NCBI GenBank assembly: GCA_003158505.1
Contig: PMJK01000130.1
Span: forward strand, 15,376-22,750
DNA from: Holophagaceae bacterium
GTDB taxonomy: Bacteria; Acidobacteriota; Holophagae; Holophagales; Holophagaceae
Direction of reading: 5' to 3'
Length of the DNA stretch: 7,375 nucleotides
Shown: positions 1 through 7,099 of the stretch, one piece after another
Layout: each line of letters begins with the position of its first letter
How positions within the stretch are numbered: position 1 is the stretch's first letter
The notes under the pieces: model-generated
The model's database searches: none
What the model saw: the letters and a program-made list of their open reading frames with translations, nothing else
Told to the model about the DNA's origin: nothing
Position numbers and translations under genes: made by a program

Positions 1-606
1 GCAGTAGCGGCAGCCGATGCACCAGTTGTAGTCCACCACCACGATGCCGTCCTTCTCCCTCCAGGTAGCCCCGACGGGGCAGACCTTCACGCAGGGCGGC
101 CGCTTGCACTGCTGGCACTGCACGGGCATGTAGAAGTGGCCTTCGCGGGGCACCTCCTCCGGGTTGTAGTACTGCTCGGCGTGCTGGATATTGACGCCTT
201 CCTCCTTGTCCATTTCGAGGACGCGGATCCACTGGATCTGGGGGTCCCTGGACTGGTTGTTTTCCTTCACGCAGGCGTAGACGCAGCGGCGGCAGCCGAT
301 GCAGCGGCTGAGGTCCAGCGCATAGCCGAAGATCACGCCTGGCATGGCCGGCTCGTTCCCCACCTTGACGGCCTTGTGGTACTTCTCCTCGTACTCGCGC
401 TCCAGGCGGGCGATGATGGTCTTGAGCTCGTCCTTGGAAAGTTCGCGGAAGTTGTGCTGGAGGAACTCCTCCTTGCTGAGTTTCCCGCAACCGGTGAGGG
501 CCATGGCGACGGTGGCCACCGCAGTGCCCAGGAATTCGCGCCGGCTGCCGCAGGCACCGGATTCGGGAACACCAGTGGGAGGTTGGATGGGTTTTATGTC
601 CGTCAT
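1..606 (-). CDS. Tat-exported 4Fe-4S dicluster ferredoxin-like subunit, CbcT/NrfC-like (partial)
   Basis: This is the first 202 residues of an Fe-S electron-transfer subunit, running off the window's left edge. I translated it by hand from the ATG at 606. A twin-arginine motif SRREFLG (R22, R23) precedes a hydrophobic stretch and a lipobox-like LTGC (C40), so it is probably exported folded and lipid-anchored outside the inner membrane. Visible cysteine sets are C102-x2-C105-x2-C108-x3-C112, C164-x2-C167-x4-C172-x3-C176-P, and the start of a third, C196-x2-C199-x2-C202. This is the PsrB/NrfC/DmsB-type arrangement, which wires a quinol-oxidising membrane subunit to another redox partner. Its ATG overlaps the cytochrome stop (ATGA), and AGGGGG lies 6 bases upstream. 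Beside a tetrahaem cytochrome it best resembles CbcT of Geobacter Cbc4; other NrfC-like complexes remain possible. Confidence 0.9.
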   Translation of the reverse strand, partial: MTDIKPIQPPTGVPESGACGSRREFLGTAVATVAMALTGCGKLSKEEFLQHNFRELSKDELKTIIARLEREYEEKYHKAVKVGNEPAMPGVIFGYALDLSRCIGCRRCVYACVKENNQSRDPQIQWIRVLEMDKEEGVNIQHAEQYYNPEEVPREGHFYMPVQCQQCKRPPCVKVCPVGATWREKDGIVVVDYNWCIGCRYC

Positions 607-1151
607 TGGGAACCCCCTTTCGCCATCTTGATGTCGTCGGGTCGGGTGGGTGGTGGCATGGGTTTCAAAGGCTTGAAATGGGGCGAATGGGGATTGTGGC
701 AATTGACGCAGAGCAGGTACTGTTTCTGCCCGTTCCAGCTGCCGGTGCGCTTGCCATGGATGCCCAACCGCCAGTCCCGCAACTTGTCGCCGTGGCACTG
801 GCCACAGAGCAGGTAGGAGGCGGTGAATGCGACCGGCTCCCCGCCAGCCAGGTGGAGGCGGTCCCGGTTCTGGGCATCGTGGCAGTCCAGGCACCAGCGG
901 TTTGGACCGTGGTGGAGGATCTCCTGGATCTCGCTATGCATGCCCAGCTCCCGGCGATGTGTGTCGACCTTCATGGACTTGCCGTCGTGGCAGGAGGTGC
1001 AGGGGAAGATCCCCTCCGAGAAGGGGGGCTTCGGCACCTGGATGCCTTCCGGGGCGCTGGCATCACCCTTCTTTTCAGGTGGGCTCGCGAAGGCGGTCGC
1101 TGTCAGAAGGAGCAGTGCCAGGCCCGCGAATTGGATCGGGCGTGTGTTCAT
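603..1151 (-). CDS. Secreted tetrahaem cytochrome c (CbcS-like)
   Basis: This 182-residue periplasmic cytochrome has four covalent haem sites of CxxCH form: CTSCH (51-55), CLDCH (87-91), CGQCH (116-120) and CVNCH (148-152). Several other histidines (for example H65, H72, H80, H81, H132, H155, H158) could supply distal ligands. The N-terminus is a Sec signal peptide with a likely cleavage after AFA (residue 22). The start is supported by GGAGGT at 1158-1163, 6 bases before the ATG. The gene overlaps its upstream neighbour by ATGA, and its own stop overlaps the Fe-S gene start in the same way, so the three are probably translated together. The likely role is to accept electrons from a quinol-oxidising Fe-S/NrfD-type complex and pass them to periplasmic carriers. 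The haem sites are seen directly; the CbcS comparison rests on size, haem count and context. Confidence 0.92.
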   Translation of the reverse strand: MNTRPIQFAGLALLLLTATAFASPPEKKGDASAPEGIQVPKPPFSEGIFPCTSCHDGKSMKVDTHRRELGMHSEIQEILHHGPNRWCLDCHDAQNRDRLHLAGGEPVAFTASYLLCGQCHGDKLRDWRLGIHGKRTGSWNGQKQYLLCVNCHNPHSPHFKPLKPMPPPTRPDDIKMAKGGSQ

Positions 1152-2944
1152 GGGTGGACCTCCGGCTTGAGTGGATTCGGTTCTTGGGCTCGATCATGGG
1201 GAGCGGAGCCCTTCAGCAGCCGCGGCGCGAGCATGAGCGTGACGCCGTAGCAGATGAAGCCGAGGAAGAGGGTCAGGGGCCGTCCCACGGCCACGTCCTC
1301 GAAGAGGAATTTCAGGGCGGTGACGACCAACAGGGGATAGACCAGCCAGCGCAGTTCCAGGACCGGGGACCTCCGGCCGCACCAGGCTAGCAGGATGGCC
1401 AGGGCCGACAGCACCCCGGTGCGGACGGCGGCGAGGAGGCCCGGATCCGCCGATCCCGCTGAGGAAACGGCGTAGCCGACCTGGATGGCCAAGGCACCGA
1501 TGCCCCCTGCTGCCACGGCCCCCAGAAGCAGGATCAGGGGATGGGCCGAGGCCATGATGGGACCGGAGGGACGATGCAGGCTGAAGAGGGCCACCGCGAC
1601 CACTAGGAAGGCCAGGCTGAGGAGGCCAGGCAGCGGCAGGAACGTGGCCACTCCCATAGGCGCCAGGAAGGCCCGGAAGGACCATGCAAGCAGGCCCCCT
1701 GCCAGGGCCGAGGCCACAAGGTAGATGCTGCTCTGGAGGATGAGCACCGGCCGCTGCACCCGCAGGCCGACCAGTAGCGCACCCAAACCCAAGGCGCCAC
1801 AGAGGAGGGAGAAGAAAGCCATGGGCAGCACCAGCGGGCCACCCAGCAGCAGCAAGCTGAGCCCCAGGAACATGAAGAAGCGGAAGCTCGACCTGATCTC
1901 TTTCCGGTCTTCTTGGAAGGAGAGGGCGGCGGCATAGCTGCCGATGGCCGCCAGGGAGCACACCGCGCCGAGCAGGCCCGCGCCGGACCCTGTGGTCAGT
2001 GCGACGCGGAGGGCGCCTCCATATCCCAGGAGCAGGACCAGCACAGTCTGGACGACCTCGAAGGTGGTCACCTTGCCTCGTTGTTGGAGCATGCGCAGGG
2101 CGAAGCTGCCGAGGTAGCACAGGGCCAAGGCCATCGCGAACAGCATGGTCCTGCCCGGCGTGATGCCGCGATAGGCCTCCGGGATCCCCCCGGGCCAGGT
2201 GGCCAGTGCTATGAGGATGAAGACGCCGAGATCGGCCACGAGCGCCGTAGGCCAGCGGAGGCCCTGCCAGCGACGCCCCTGGGTGAGCCAGAGGGCGGTG
2301 ATCCCGAGGATGAGGAACACGGCCAGGAAGGGCTCGACGGAACGTCGGGAGGACATCAGGGCCAGACCCGAACCCAGCGAAACGATGGTGGCCAGCCAGA
2401 TGATGGGCTGGAGATCCCGCCGCCACGCCACCGCGCCATGCAGGCAGGTGGCGGCCAGCAGCAGACCAGCGGCCAGAGGCGGCGTCAGGATGCCGAACCG
2501 GGCCGTGGATTCCACGATCAGCGGATAGACGATCAGGATGGAGGCCAGGGCATGGAAGCTGGCATCCAACGGATGTTTGGCGCGATCGGCGAGAAGGGCC
2601 CAGGTGATGGCGTAGGCCAAGCCCAAGGCAACGCCCCACCCATGGGGGAGGGTGCCGGTATCCACCAGGGACCGGATGAAAGTCGCTCCTCCCAGGATCA
2701 GGCAGGTCCGGCCCAGGAGCCCCATGATCCTCACTGGATTGGTCAGAACGGCAGGCGGGACGGCGGCGGATGAAAGCACGGTTTCCAGGGAAACCTTTTG
2801 TTCGGGGAGGGCCGATTCCATGCGCGAGACCCGGGCTTCCAATCGAGCCACGGTTTCTGTCAGCGCGACCAGGCGTGACTCGAGTGCCTCCGGCAAGGCA
2901 TTCGCCGGATTGCGCTCGGGCGGGAGGACCTCGGCTGTGGACAT
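1148..2944 (-). CDS. Polytopic membrane protein, DUF2339-like
   Basis: A 598-residue protein made almost wholly of hydrophobic segments, roughly 14-17 predicted by eye from about residue 72 to 585. It starts with a short soluble part containing a likely coiled coil (about 19-46, heptad pattern in LESRLVALTETVARLEARV). Coiled coil followed by many helices is the layout of DUF2339 proteins. The C-terminal block (about 541-585, with ALKFLFEDV followed by a last helix) resembles the DUF2339 C-terminal motif. The family's function is not established and no catalytic motif or cofactor site is visible. The ATG at 2944 has GAGG about 9 bases upstream. It is first in the operon and its stop overlaps the cytochrome start by ATGA, suggesting a link to that respiratory complex, perhaps in assembly or anchoring (inference). 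Being a real membrane gene is near certain; the family name is less so. Confidence 0.8.
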   Translation of the reverse strand: MSTAEVLPPERNPANALPEALESRLVALTETVARLEARVSRMESALPEQKVSLETVLSSAAVPPAVLTNPVRIMGLLGRTCLILGGATFIRSLVDTGTLPHGWGVALGLAYAITWALLADRAKHPLDASFHALASILIVYPLIVESTARFGILTPPLAAGLLLAATCLHGAVAWRRDLQPIIWLATIVSLGSGLALMSSRRSVEPFLAVFLILGITALWLTQGRRWQGLRWPTALVADLGVFILIALATWPGGIPEAYRGITPGRTMLFAMALALCYLGSFALRMLQQRGKVTTFEVVQTVLVLLLGYGGALRVALTTGSGAGLLGAVCSLAAIGSYAAALSFQEDRKEIRSSFRFFMFLGLSLLLLGGPLVLPMAFFSLLCGALGLGALLVGLRVQRPVLILQSSIYLVASALAGGLLAWSFRAFLAPMGVATFLPLPGLLSLAFLVVAVALFSLHRPSGPIMASAHPLILLLGAVAAGGIGALAIQVGYAVSSAGSADPGLLAAVRTGVLSALAILLAWCGRRSPVLELRWLVYPLLVVTALKFLFEDVAVGRPLTLFLGFICYGVTLMLAPRLLKGSAPHDRAQEPNPLKPEVHP

Positions 2945-3182
2945 CGTTGAAACCTCGGAGTGAGGTGGATTCGACTGTGAAATCAGAAGGGTTGTGATAC
3001 CTCATGCCACGCCTTGGACATGGAGGCGTCAAGCGAATTAAAAGCATTCCAAATGACGCATAATGAAAACAATGAATGGTGTTAGAACATAATTTCTTGC
3101 TGGACCGTTCCCCGCGCCTTGGGTGCCCATGAAAAAACAGTGGGCTCGTCTCGCGCGCTGGCCCCACCGCGGGTTCAAAGGT

Positions 3183-3207
3183 GTGCCGGGGGTCACAGCC
3201 CCGGTGC
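3183..3207 (+). promoter_or_regulatory. GC-rich hairpin in the presumed phosphatase leader
   Basis: CCGGGG (3186-3191) and CCCCGG (3199-3204) pair perfectly around a 7-base loop. Three more pairs (two G-U and one G-C) extend the stem to nine. No T-run follows on either strand, so it does not look like an intrinsic terminator. It ends 32 bases before the TTG start codon and would sit in the 5' leader if transcription begins in the AT-rich core. Confidence 0.35.
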
Positions 3208-3229
3208 CGCATCTGCCAAACTGAAACCT

Positions 3230-3233
3230 GGAG
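3230..3233 (+). promoter_or_regulatory. Ribosome binding site supporting the TTG start at 3240
   Basis: GGAG lies 6 bases upstream of TTG at 3240-3242. The TTG opens a reading frame with an immediate basic/hydrophobic signal-peptide-like start, and no ATG or GTG gives a better combination. This decides the non-ATG start of the phosphatase. Confidence 0.55.
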
Positions 3234-3239
3234 TTTCAT

Positions 3240-3887
3240 TTGTCCTTCCCACACCTCCGCCATAGTTTTCTGCTCGGTTGCCTGCTCGCCCTCGCGGTGG
3301 CTCTGGGGGCCCAGGACACCACGGTGGTGGTGCTGCGCCACGCGGAACGCCAGTCCCTCCTGGACAGCAATTCCCGTCTGTCGGAGGCGGGTCTGCGCCG
3401 GGCCCAACACCTGGTCCCCCTGCTCGAGGCCCTCCGGCCCTCTGTGCTCTACGCCTCGGATCTGGAACGCACTCAGCAGACCCTCGCCCCAGTGGCGGCC
3501 AAGCTTGGCATGAAGCCCCTCATCCGCCCCAAGGGCGGCAGTGAGGCGCTGGCCGCGGAGATCCTCCGGGATCAGCGCGGGAAGACGGTAGTCGTCTGCT
3601 GGCACCACGATCTGATGGCGAAGCTCGTCCGGGCCCTGGGTGTGAAGGGGCCCCTGCCCTACCTGTCTTTCGATAGCTACGACTGGCTCTGGATCGTGCA
3701 CATCCCCGCGAAGGGCGAGGCCACGTTGGAGGAGCGACTGCAGTCAACGCCAAGTGCGACCATAGTGTCCCAGGGCCATCAGCACTTCCTCCGCGGCGCG
3801 GAGCCCGTGGTCCTGGGCTTCTTCGAACAGGGCCAGGCCGCTGAGTTCCGTGTGGGCGAAGTGGACACCGCCGAAGGGCGTCGCTAG
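3240..3887 (+). CDS. Secreted histidine phosphatase family protein (SixA/phosphoglycerate-mutase superfamily)
   Basis: A 215-residue protein of the branch-1 histidine phosphatase fold. It has the catalytic LRHAE motif (R33, H34, E36), the SDLERTQQT segment holding the second phosphate-binding arginine (R77), and a VVVCWHHD block where H122 aligns with the second catalytic histidine. The family hydrolyses phosphoesters through a phospho-histidine intermediate. This one is short like SixA, and its substrate cannot be told from sequence. Residues 1-24 look like a Sec signal peptide ending near LGA, so it probably acts in the periplasm. The start is TTG with GGAG 6 bases upstream. The conserved core ends near YDWLWIVHI (148-155). 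The last 47 residues lie in a 144-bp antisense overlap with the convergent oxidoreductase gene and are probably a non-conserved tail. It faces both operons, so no operon partner is visible. Confidence 0.87.
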   Translation: MSFPHLRHSFLLGCLLALAVALGAQDTTVVVLRHAERQSLLDSNSRLSEAGLRRAQHLVPLLEALRPSVLYASDLERTQQTLAPVAAKLGMKPLIRPKGGSEALAAEILRDQRGKTVVVCWHHDLMAKLVRALGVKGPLPYLSFDSYDWLWIVHIPAKGEATLEERLQSTPSATIVSQGHQHFLRGAEPVVLGFFEQGQAAEFRVGEVDTAEGRR

Positions 3888-5351
3888 CGCGAGGAAGTCC
3901 GGATCCCAGAGGAGACCGGGCGCCGAGCGCACCATGGCATGGCCCCAGCGCATCACATCCAGGCGCGCCACCAGCTGCTCCAGATCCGGATGGGCCTTGC
4001 GCAGATCATCCATGACCATGCGCGCGCAGGCCGGCCAGTCCAGGGCGCGCAGCCGAGCGCGCTCGGCATCACAGTCAGGTCCGGTGAAGGGCCGGTACCA
4101 GGTCCAGACCGTGGGGCCATAGTCCCGCAGGCTCTGGTGCGTGGCCATCACATAGCCCAGGGCCTCGCTGTCCCGGGGCACGTTGTCCCAGGCCGGCGGG
4201 AAGCTCGACTCCTTCGGCCGGGCGCGGAGCGTGAGGTTGGCCACCATCCAGGGGGCGTTGCGGATGCGGGTGGAAGCGGGCCGGGCCGAATGGAGCCCCT
4301 CGACCACGTGTCGGGCCACATGCTGGGGTCCGGCGAAGATCACCCGTCGTGCGCGGAAGCCGAGGCGCCGCTGATTCAAGGCATCCCAGGCGGTGACCCG
4401 CAGACCGTCCTTCTCTGCGCGGATCGACGTGGCCATCACGCCGCAGTTCAGCCGGGCACCGGCGACTTGGCGCAGGTGGTCGATGAGGAATCCGTTGCCC
4501 TGGGGCCAGGTGAGCAGGGGACGGGAATCCTCGCCGGGGCCCTGCTTGCGGGCGGCGAAGTAGAAGAGGCCCGCCCAGGCGCTGGTGGTGTCGAGGCGGG
4601 AACCATAGTCGTCCCGGCAGGCGTAATCCAGCAGCCAGCGCAGGCGGGGCGAACTGAGGCCACGAGCGTCCAGCCAGGCCTCGAAGGAGAGTTGGTCCAG
4701 GGCGCGGGTTTCCGGCAGGTCCGAGCAGCGCGACCTCGGGATGCTGAAGGCGGGGCGGCCCTTTCTGTCCCTGAAGGCCGCCCAGCGGTCCACCTCCTGG
4801 AAGAAGGCGTGGTACTGGCGTTCATCCTCGGCGCTGGCCCCGGCCCTCAGGTAGAGTCCCTCCCACCATTGGCCGTAGGCGAAAAGACGCTCTTCGGGGG
4901 CGCGCACCGTGGCCTCCTCCGGGAAGACGGGATCGCCCTTGGCGTCGAAGCCTTCGAGGACGCCGCATTCCTGCAGCAGCCGCAGCACCGCGTGGTTGCC
5001 GCGATCGGGCACGGGGATGTAGTGCGCGGCCCAGGGGAAGGCACTCACGTGGTTCTGCCCGGATCTGGAGGTTCCGCCGGGCTCCGGCTCCAGCTCCAGC
5101 ACGTGGAAGTCGTCGAGCCCCTCGCCGGCCAGCCGCCAGGCGGCGCTGAGCCCCGCCACCCCGCCACCCACGACGAGCACGGAGACAGGTTCGAAGCGGT
5201 CCGGATCGGGGAAGGCACCGCCCCGCAGCCAGTGGCCCAGGGCCAGGTCCGGGCCCACCAACTCGCCGGAAAAGGGGAACTCTGGCTTGGGGCGGCAGGC
5301 CAGGGGCAGCGCCGAAGCCGCTGAGGCGGCGAGGAAATCCCGGCGCTTCAT
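3744..5351 (-). CDS. Tat-exported FAD-dependent oxidoreductase (amine oxidase/phytoene desaturase-like)
   Basis: A 535-residue flavoprotein starting at the ATG at 5351. It opens with MKRRDFLAAS, a textbook twin-arginine signal, followed by PLAC (C19), which is close to a lipobox. The FAD-binding Rossmann motif is VVGGGVAGLSAAW (G62, G64, G67), with an acidic residue at the end of the second strand (E86) and a following GG (92-93). The C-terminus (about 494-524, ending in GLRAAEEVL) matches the closing FAD-contact motif of amine-oxidase/NAD_binding_8 proteins. It therefore likely oxidises a C-N or C-C bond outside the inner membrane, but the substrate is unknown. It is last in an operon, 10 bases after the aminopropyltransferase-like gene, so an aminopropylated or polyamine-like compound is a reasonable guess (inference). 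A TTG start at 5402 would bury the Tat motif and is rejected. The 3' end overlaps the phosphatase gene. Confidence 0.88.
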   Translation of the reverse strand: MKRRDFLAASAASALPLACRPKPEFPFSGELVGPDLALGHWLRGGAFPDPDRFEPVSVLVVGGGVAGLSAAWRLAGEGLDDFHVLELEPEPGGTSRSGQNHVSAFPWAAHYIPVPDRGNHAVLRLLQECGVLEGFDAKGDPVFPEEATVRAPEERLFAYGQWWEGLYLRAGASAEDERQYHAFFQEVDRWAAFRDRKGRPAFSIPRSRCSDLPETRALDQLSFEAWLDARGLSSPRLRWLLDYACRDDYGSRLDTTSAWAGLFYFAARKQGPGEDSRPLLTWPQGNGFLIDHLRQVAGARLNCGVMATSIRAEKDGLRVTAWDALNQRRLGFRARRVIFAGPQHVARHVVEGLHSARPASTRIRNAPWMVANLTLRARPKESSFPPAWDNVPRDSEALGYVMATHQSLRDYGPTVWTWYRPFTGPDCDAERARLRALDWPACARMVMDDLRKAHPDLEQLVARLDVMRWGHAMVRSAPGLLWDPDFLALATPFGGVHFAHTELSGLALFEEAQDHGLRAAEEVLMALGHYGRTWR

Positions 5352-5361
5352 CGCCTCGAAC

Positions 5362-6888
5362 TCACGACCACCGCCGCCACTCCCGGGCGTAGAGGTGGAC
5401 AAGGACCTGGTTGTCCAGGCGGTTCACCTGCACGGGCACGCGATCCATGTCCTTGGGGAAGGCGAACATGGCGGTGGTGGCCGCGTCGGACAGATGGCGC
5501 AGGCCCGGTAGCACATGGGTCGGCACCTCGAAGTCCTGCTTCGAGGCCAGGGCGAAGCCCCACACGCCGAAGGAGGGCACCGCCAGGTGGTAGGGCCGCA
5601 CCTTCAGGCCGGCGGCCTCCATGGTGGCGGCGATGCACCAGAAGGACTCCCGGGCCATGAGGGGCGAGGTGCTCTGCACGGTGATCATGGCCTCGTCCGT
5701 GAGGCGGCGCTGCAGGAGGCGGTAGAAGCGGGAGGTGTAGAGCTTTCCCAGGGCGTAGGTGTTGGGATCCGGAAAGTCGACGAAGGCCAGGTCGAAGGGC
5801 GATCCGGTGGTTTCCTGGAGCCACACCATGGCGTCGGCGTTGATCACTTTTACGCGGGGATCGTCAAGGGAGGCGCCGTTGAGCTGGCGCACCATGGGTT
5901 GCTGCCGGGCCATGTCGGTCATGGCCGGGTCCAGGTCCACCAGCACCACCTCCTGCACGGATGGGTGTTTCAGCACTTCGCGCACGGCAAGGCCATCCCC
6001 TCCGCCGCAGATCAGGATGCGCTTCGCGTCGGGCCGGAGGCCGAAGGCCGGATGCACCAGGGCCTCGTGGTAGCGGTACTCGTCGGCGCTCGAGAACTGC
6101 AGGTTGCCGTTGAGGAAGAGCTGGAAGCTGCCCCGGCCTCGGGTGAGCACGATGCGCTGGTAGGGGCTGTCGCGAGCGTAGACGATGTCGTCCGCGAAGA
6201 TCTCTTCTTCGACCGCCAGGGTGAACTTCCCGGCGAAACCCAGGCCCACCGCCAGGAGGACCATGACGGCCAGGCAGCGCAGCCGGATCATCCGGGTGGG
6301 TCCCAGTTGGGACTGCAGCAGGTGGGTGGACCAGAGGCCCACGGCGGCGTTCAGCAAGCCGAAGAGCAGGCTGGTGCGCACCAGGCCCAGCTTGGGCATG
6401 AGCAGCAGCGGGAACAGCAGCGAGGCGAAGAGGGCGCCGATGTAGTCGAGGGTGAGCACCCCTGCCACCAGGTCCTTGAAGCGCACCTGGTCCTTGAGGA
6501 TGCGCATGAGAATGGGGATCTCCAGCCCCACCAGCGTGCCCACGGCCAGCACCACGGCGTAGAGCACGACCCGGAAGGCGTGGGTGTGGGCGAAGGCCTG
6601 GAAGAGGATGGGCGCCGAGAAGCCGCCCACCAGGGCCACCGCCAGCTCCAGGTCCACGAAGCGCCGTGCCAGGCCGCGATGCAGGAACTTGGACAGCCAA
6701 GAGCCCAGGCCCATGGCGCTGAGGTAGACACCGATCACCGTGGAGAACTGGGTGACCGAATCCCCCAGCAGGTAGCTCGACAGCGTCCCCGCCACCAGCT
6801 CGTAGATCAGCCCGCAACTGGCGATGAGCAGCACGCTGATGAACAGCAGCGGCGCCCTCAGCGTGGGCTGCTGAGGCAGGTCATCCAT
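5362..6888 (-). CDS. Membrane-bound spermidine synthase-like aminopropyltransferase
   Basis: A 508-residue fusion of a membrane domain (about residues 12-225, roughly seven helices) and a spermidine-synthase-fold methyltransferase-like domain (about 240-500). SpeE-type landmarks are YQRI (243-246), NGNLQFSSADEYRYHE (260-275), the nucleotide-binding GGGDG (295-299), VDLDP (317-321), D352 in NADA, and DFPDPN (371-376) at the position of the catalytic aspartate. Classical SpeE moves an aminopropyl group from decarboxylated S-adenosylmethionine to putrescine and is soluble and about 280-300 residues long. The membrane fusion suggests a membrane-linked or exported acceptor. N260 replaces the aspartate usual in the classical LDG motif. 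The ATG at 6888 overlaps the DUF350 stop by 8 bases and has no clear Shine-Dalgarno, suggesting translational coupling. No speD-like gene is in the window, so the true donor is unproven. Confidence 0.9.
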   Translation of the reverse strand: MDDLPQQPTLRAPLLFISVLLIASCGLIYELVAGTLSSYLLGDSVTQFSTVIGVYLSAMGLGSWLSKFLHRGLARRFVDLELAVALVGGFSAPILFQAFAHTHAFRVVLYAVVLAVGTLVGLEIPILMRILKDQVRFKDLVAGVLTLDYIGALFASLLFPLLLMPKLGLVRTSLLFGLLNAAVGLWSTHLLQSQLGPTRMIRLRCLAVMVLLAVGLGFAGKFTLAVEEEIFADDIVYARDSPYQRIVLTRGRGSFQLFLNGNLQFSSADEYRYHEALVHPAFGLRPDAKRILICGGGDGLAVREVLKHPSVQEVVLVDLDPAMTDMARQQPMVRQLNGASLDDPRVKVINADAMVWLQETTGSPFDLAFVDFPDPNTYALGKLYTSRFYRLLQRRLTDEAMITVQSTSPLMARESFWCIAATMEAAGLKVRPYHLAVPSFGVWGFALASKQDFEVPTHVLPGLRHLSDAATTAMFAFPKDMDRVPVQVNRLDNQVLVHLYAREWRRWS

Positions 6889-7099
6889 GAATGGCGGCGG
6901 CGATGATGATGCTGATGCCCAGGATGAGACAGCCGAGGACGATGCCCAGAGCGGTGTTCTGGTCATCCTCGAACTCCTTGCGGAGAGAGAAGGGCAGCAC
7001 CCTCATGAGCACGAGCCAGACCAGGCCGAGGATGACGAGGCCCAGGAGGGAGAAGACGGCAGCGACGAGAAGCTGATCCATCAGGTGTGAGACGTTCAT
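6881..7099 (-). CDS. DUF350 family small membrane protein (YjfL-like)
   Basis: A 72-residue protein with two transmembrane helices (about 10-33 and 49-70). They are joined by a charged segment PFSLRKEFEDDQNTALG (36-52), the signature of DUF350. Many DUF350 proteins carry two such units; this one has a single unit and would need to oligomerise if four helices are required. The ATG at 7099 is chosen over the GTG at 7102 because it has GGAGG 6 bases upstream and shares one base with the previous gene's stop (TGATG). Its own stop overlaps the next start by 8 bases. DUF350 genes are known to sit beside spermidine-synthase-like and PspA-related genes, as with yjfL in the E. coli yjf operon, but their biochemical role is unknown. 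A structural or transport role for the neighbouring membrane enzyme is inference. Confidence 0.9.
   Translation of the reverse strand: MNVSHLMDQLLVAAVFSLLGLVILGLVWLVLMRVLPFSLRKEFEDDQNTALGIVLGCLILGISIIIAAAIHG

Larger units (their letters stand above)
2945..3239. promoter_or_regulatory. Divergent intergenic region between the respiratory operon and the phosphatase gene
   Basis: This 295-base stretch has no convincing gene. It must hold the promoters for the minus-strand operon starting at 2944 and the plus-strand gene starting at 3240. The core at about 3031-3100 is clearly AT-richer than the flanks and carries two CATAAT sequences (3059-3064 and 3088-3093), each 5 of 6 bases like a plus-strand -10 box. 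Neither has a good -35 partner at the usual distance. TTGGAC at 3014-3019 lies 17 bases before ATTAAA (3037-3042). On the minus strand TTGACG (around 3028-3033) is a good -35, but only TGGCAT stands at 17-base spacing. Exact promoters are therefore unresolved. The part nearest the phosphatase is GC-rich and contains a hairpin. Confidence 0.45.

Noticed and set aside
1913..2773. Plus-strand open frame of 286 codons opposite the DUF2339-like gene
   Set aside because: It is Gly/Gln/Asp-rich with no hydrophobic core, the mirror of a transmembrane-coding strand at high GC.
2993..3010. TGGCAT on the minus strand as a sigma-54 promoter
   Set aside because: The required TTGC element is absent at the fixed spacing; only the -24 half resembles the consensus.
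3172..3179. GGTTCAAA as a tRNA T-loop
   Set aside because: No matching T-stem, anticodon arm or acceptor stem can be formed around it.
3270..3281. LLGC in the phosphatase as a lipobox
   Set aside because: The residue at -2 is leucine, and the cysteine is followed by the rest of the hydrophobic core (LLALAV), so it sits inside the signal helix rather than at its end.
1194..3701. Very long minus-strand open frame (835 codons)
   Set aside because: It lies out of frame with the membrane protein gene and antisense to the phosphatase, crosses the divergent intergenic region, and its translation is Arg/Pro/Gly/His-rich with no domain. It is a high-GC shadow frame.
3939..5324. Plus-strand open frame of 461 codons opposite the FAD oxidoreductase
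   Set aside because: The translation is low-complexity and Gly/His/Ala-rich without motifs, while the opposite strand has clear FAD-binding and Tat motifs.
3744..5402. Upstream TTG start for the FAD oxidoreductase
   Set aside because: It would add 17 residues before the MKRRDFL Tat motif and increase overlap with the preceding gene. The ATG at 5351 puts the twin arginines at the normal place.
5515..6906. Plus-strand open frame of 463 codons opposite the aminopropyltransferase
   Set aside because: It is a His/Gln/Gly/Glu-rich shadow of a gene with intact SpeE motifs on the minus strand.
5362..6966. Upstream start for the aminopropyltransferase inside the DUF350 gene
   Set aside because: The extra 26 residues are an out-of-frame Ser-rich reading of DUF350 codons. 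The ATG at 6888 with an 8-base overlap fits the operon pattern.
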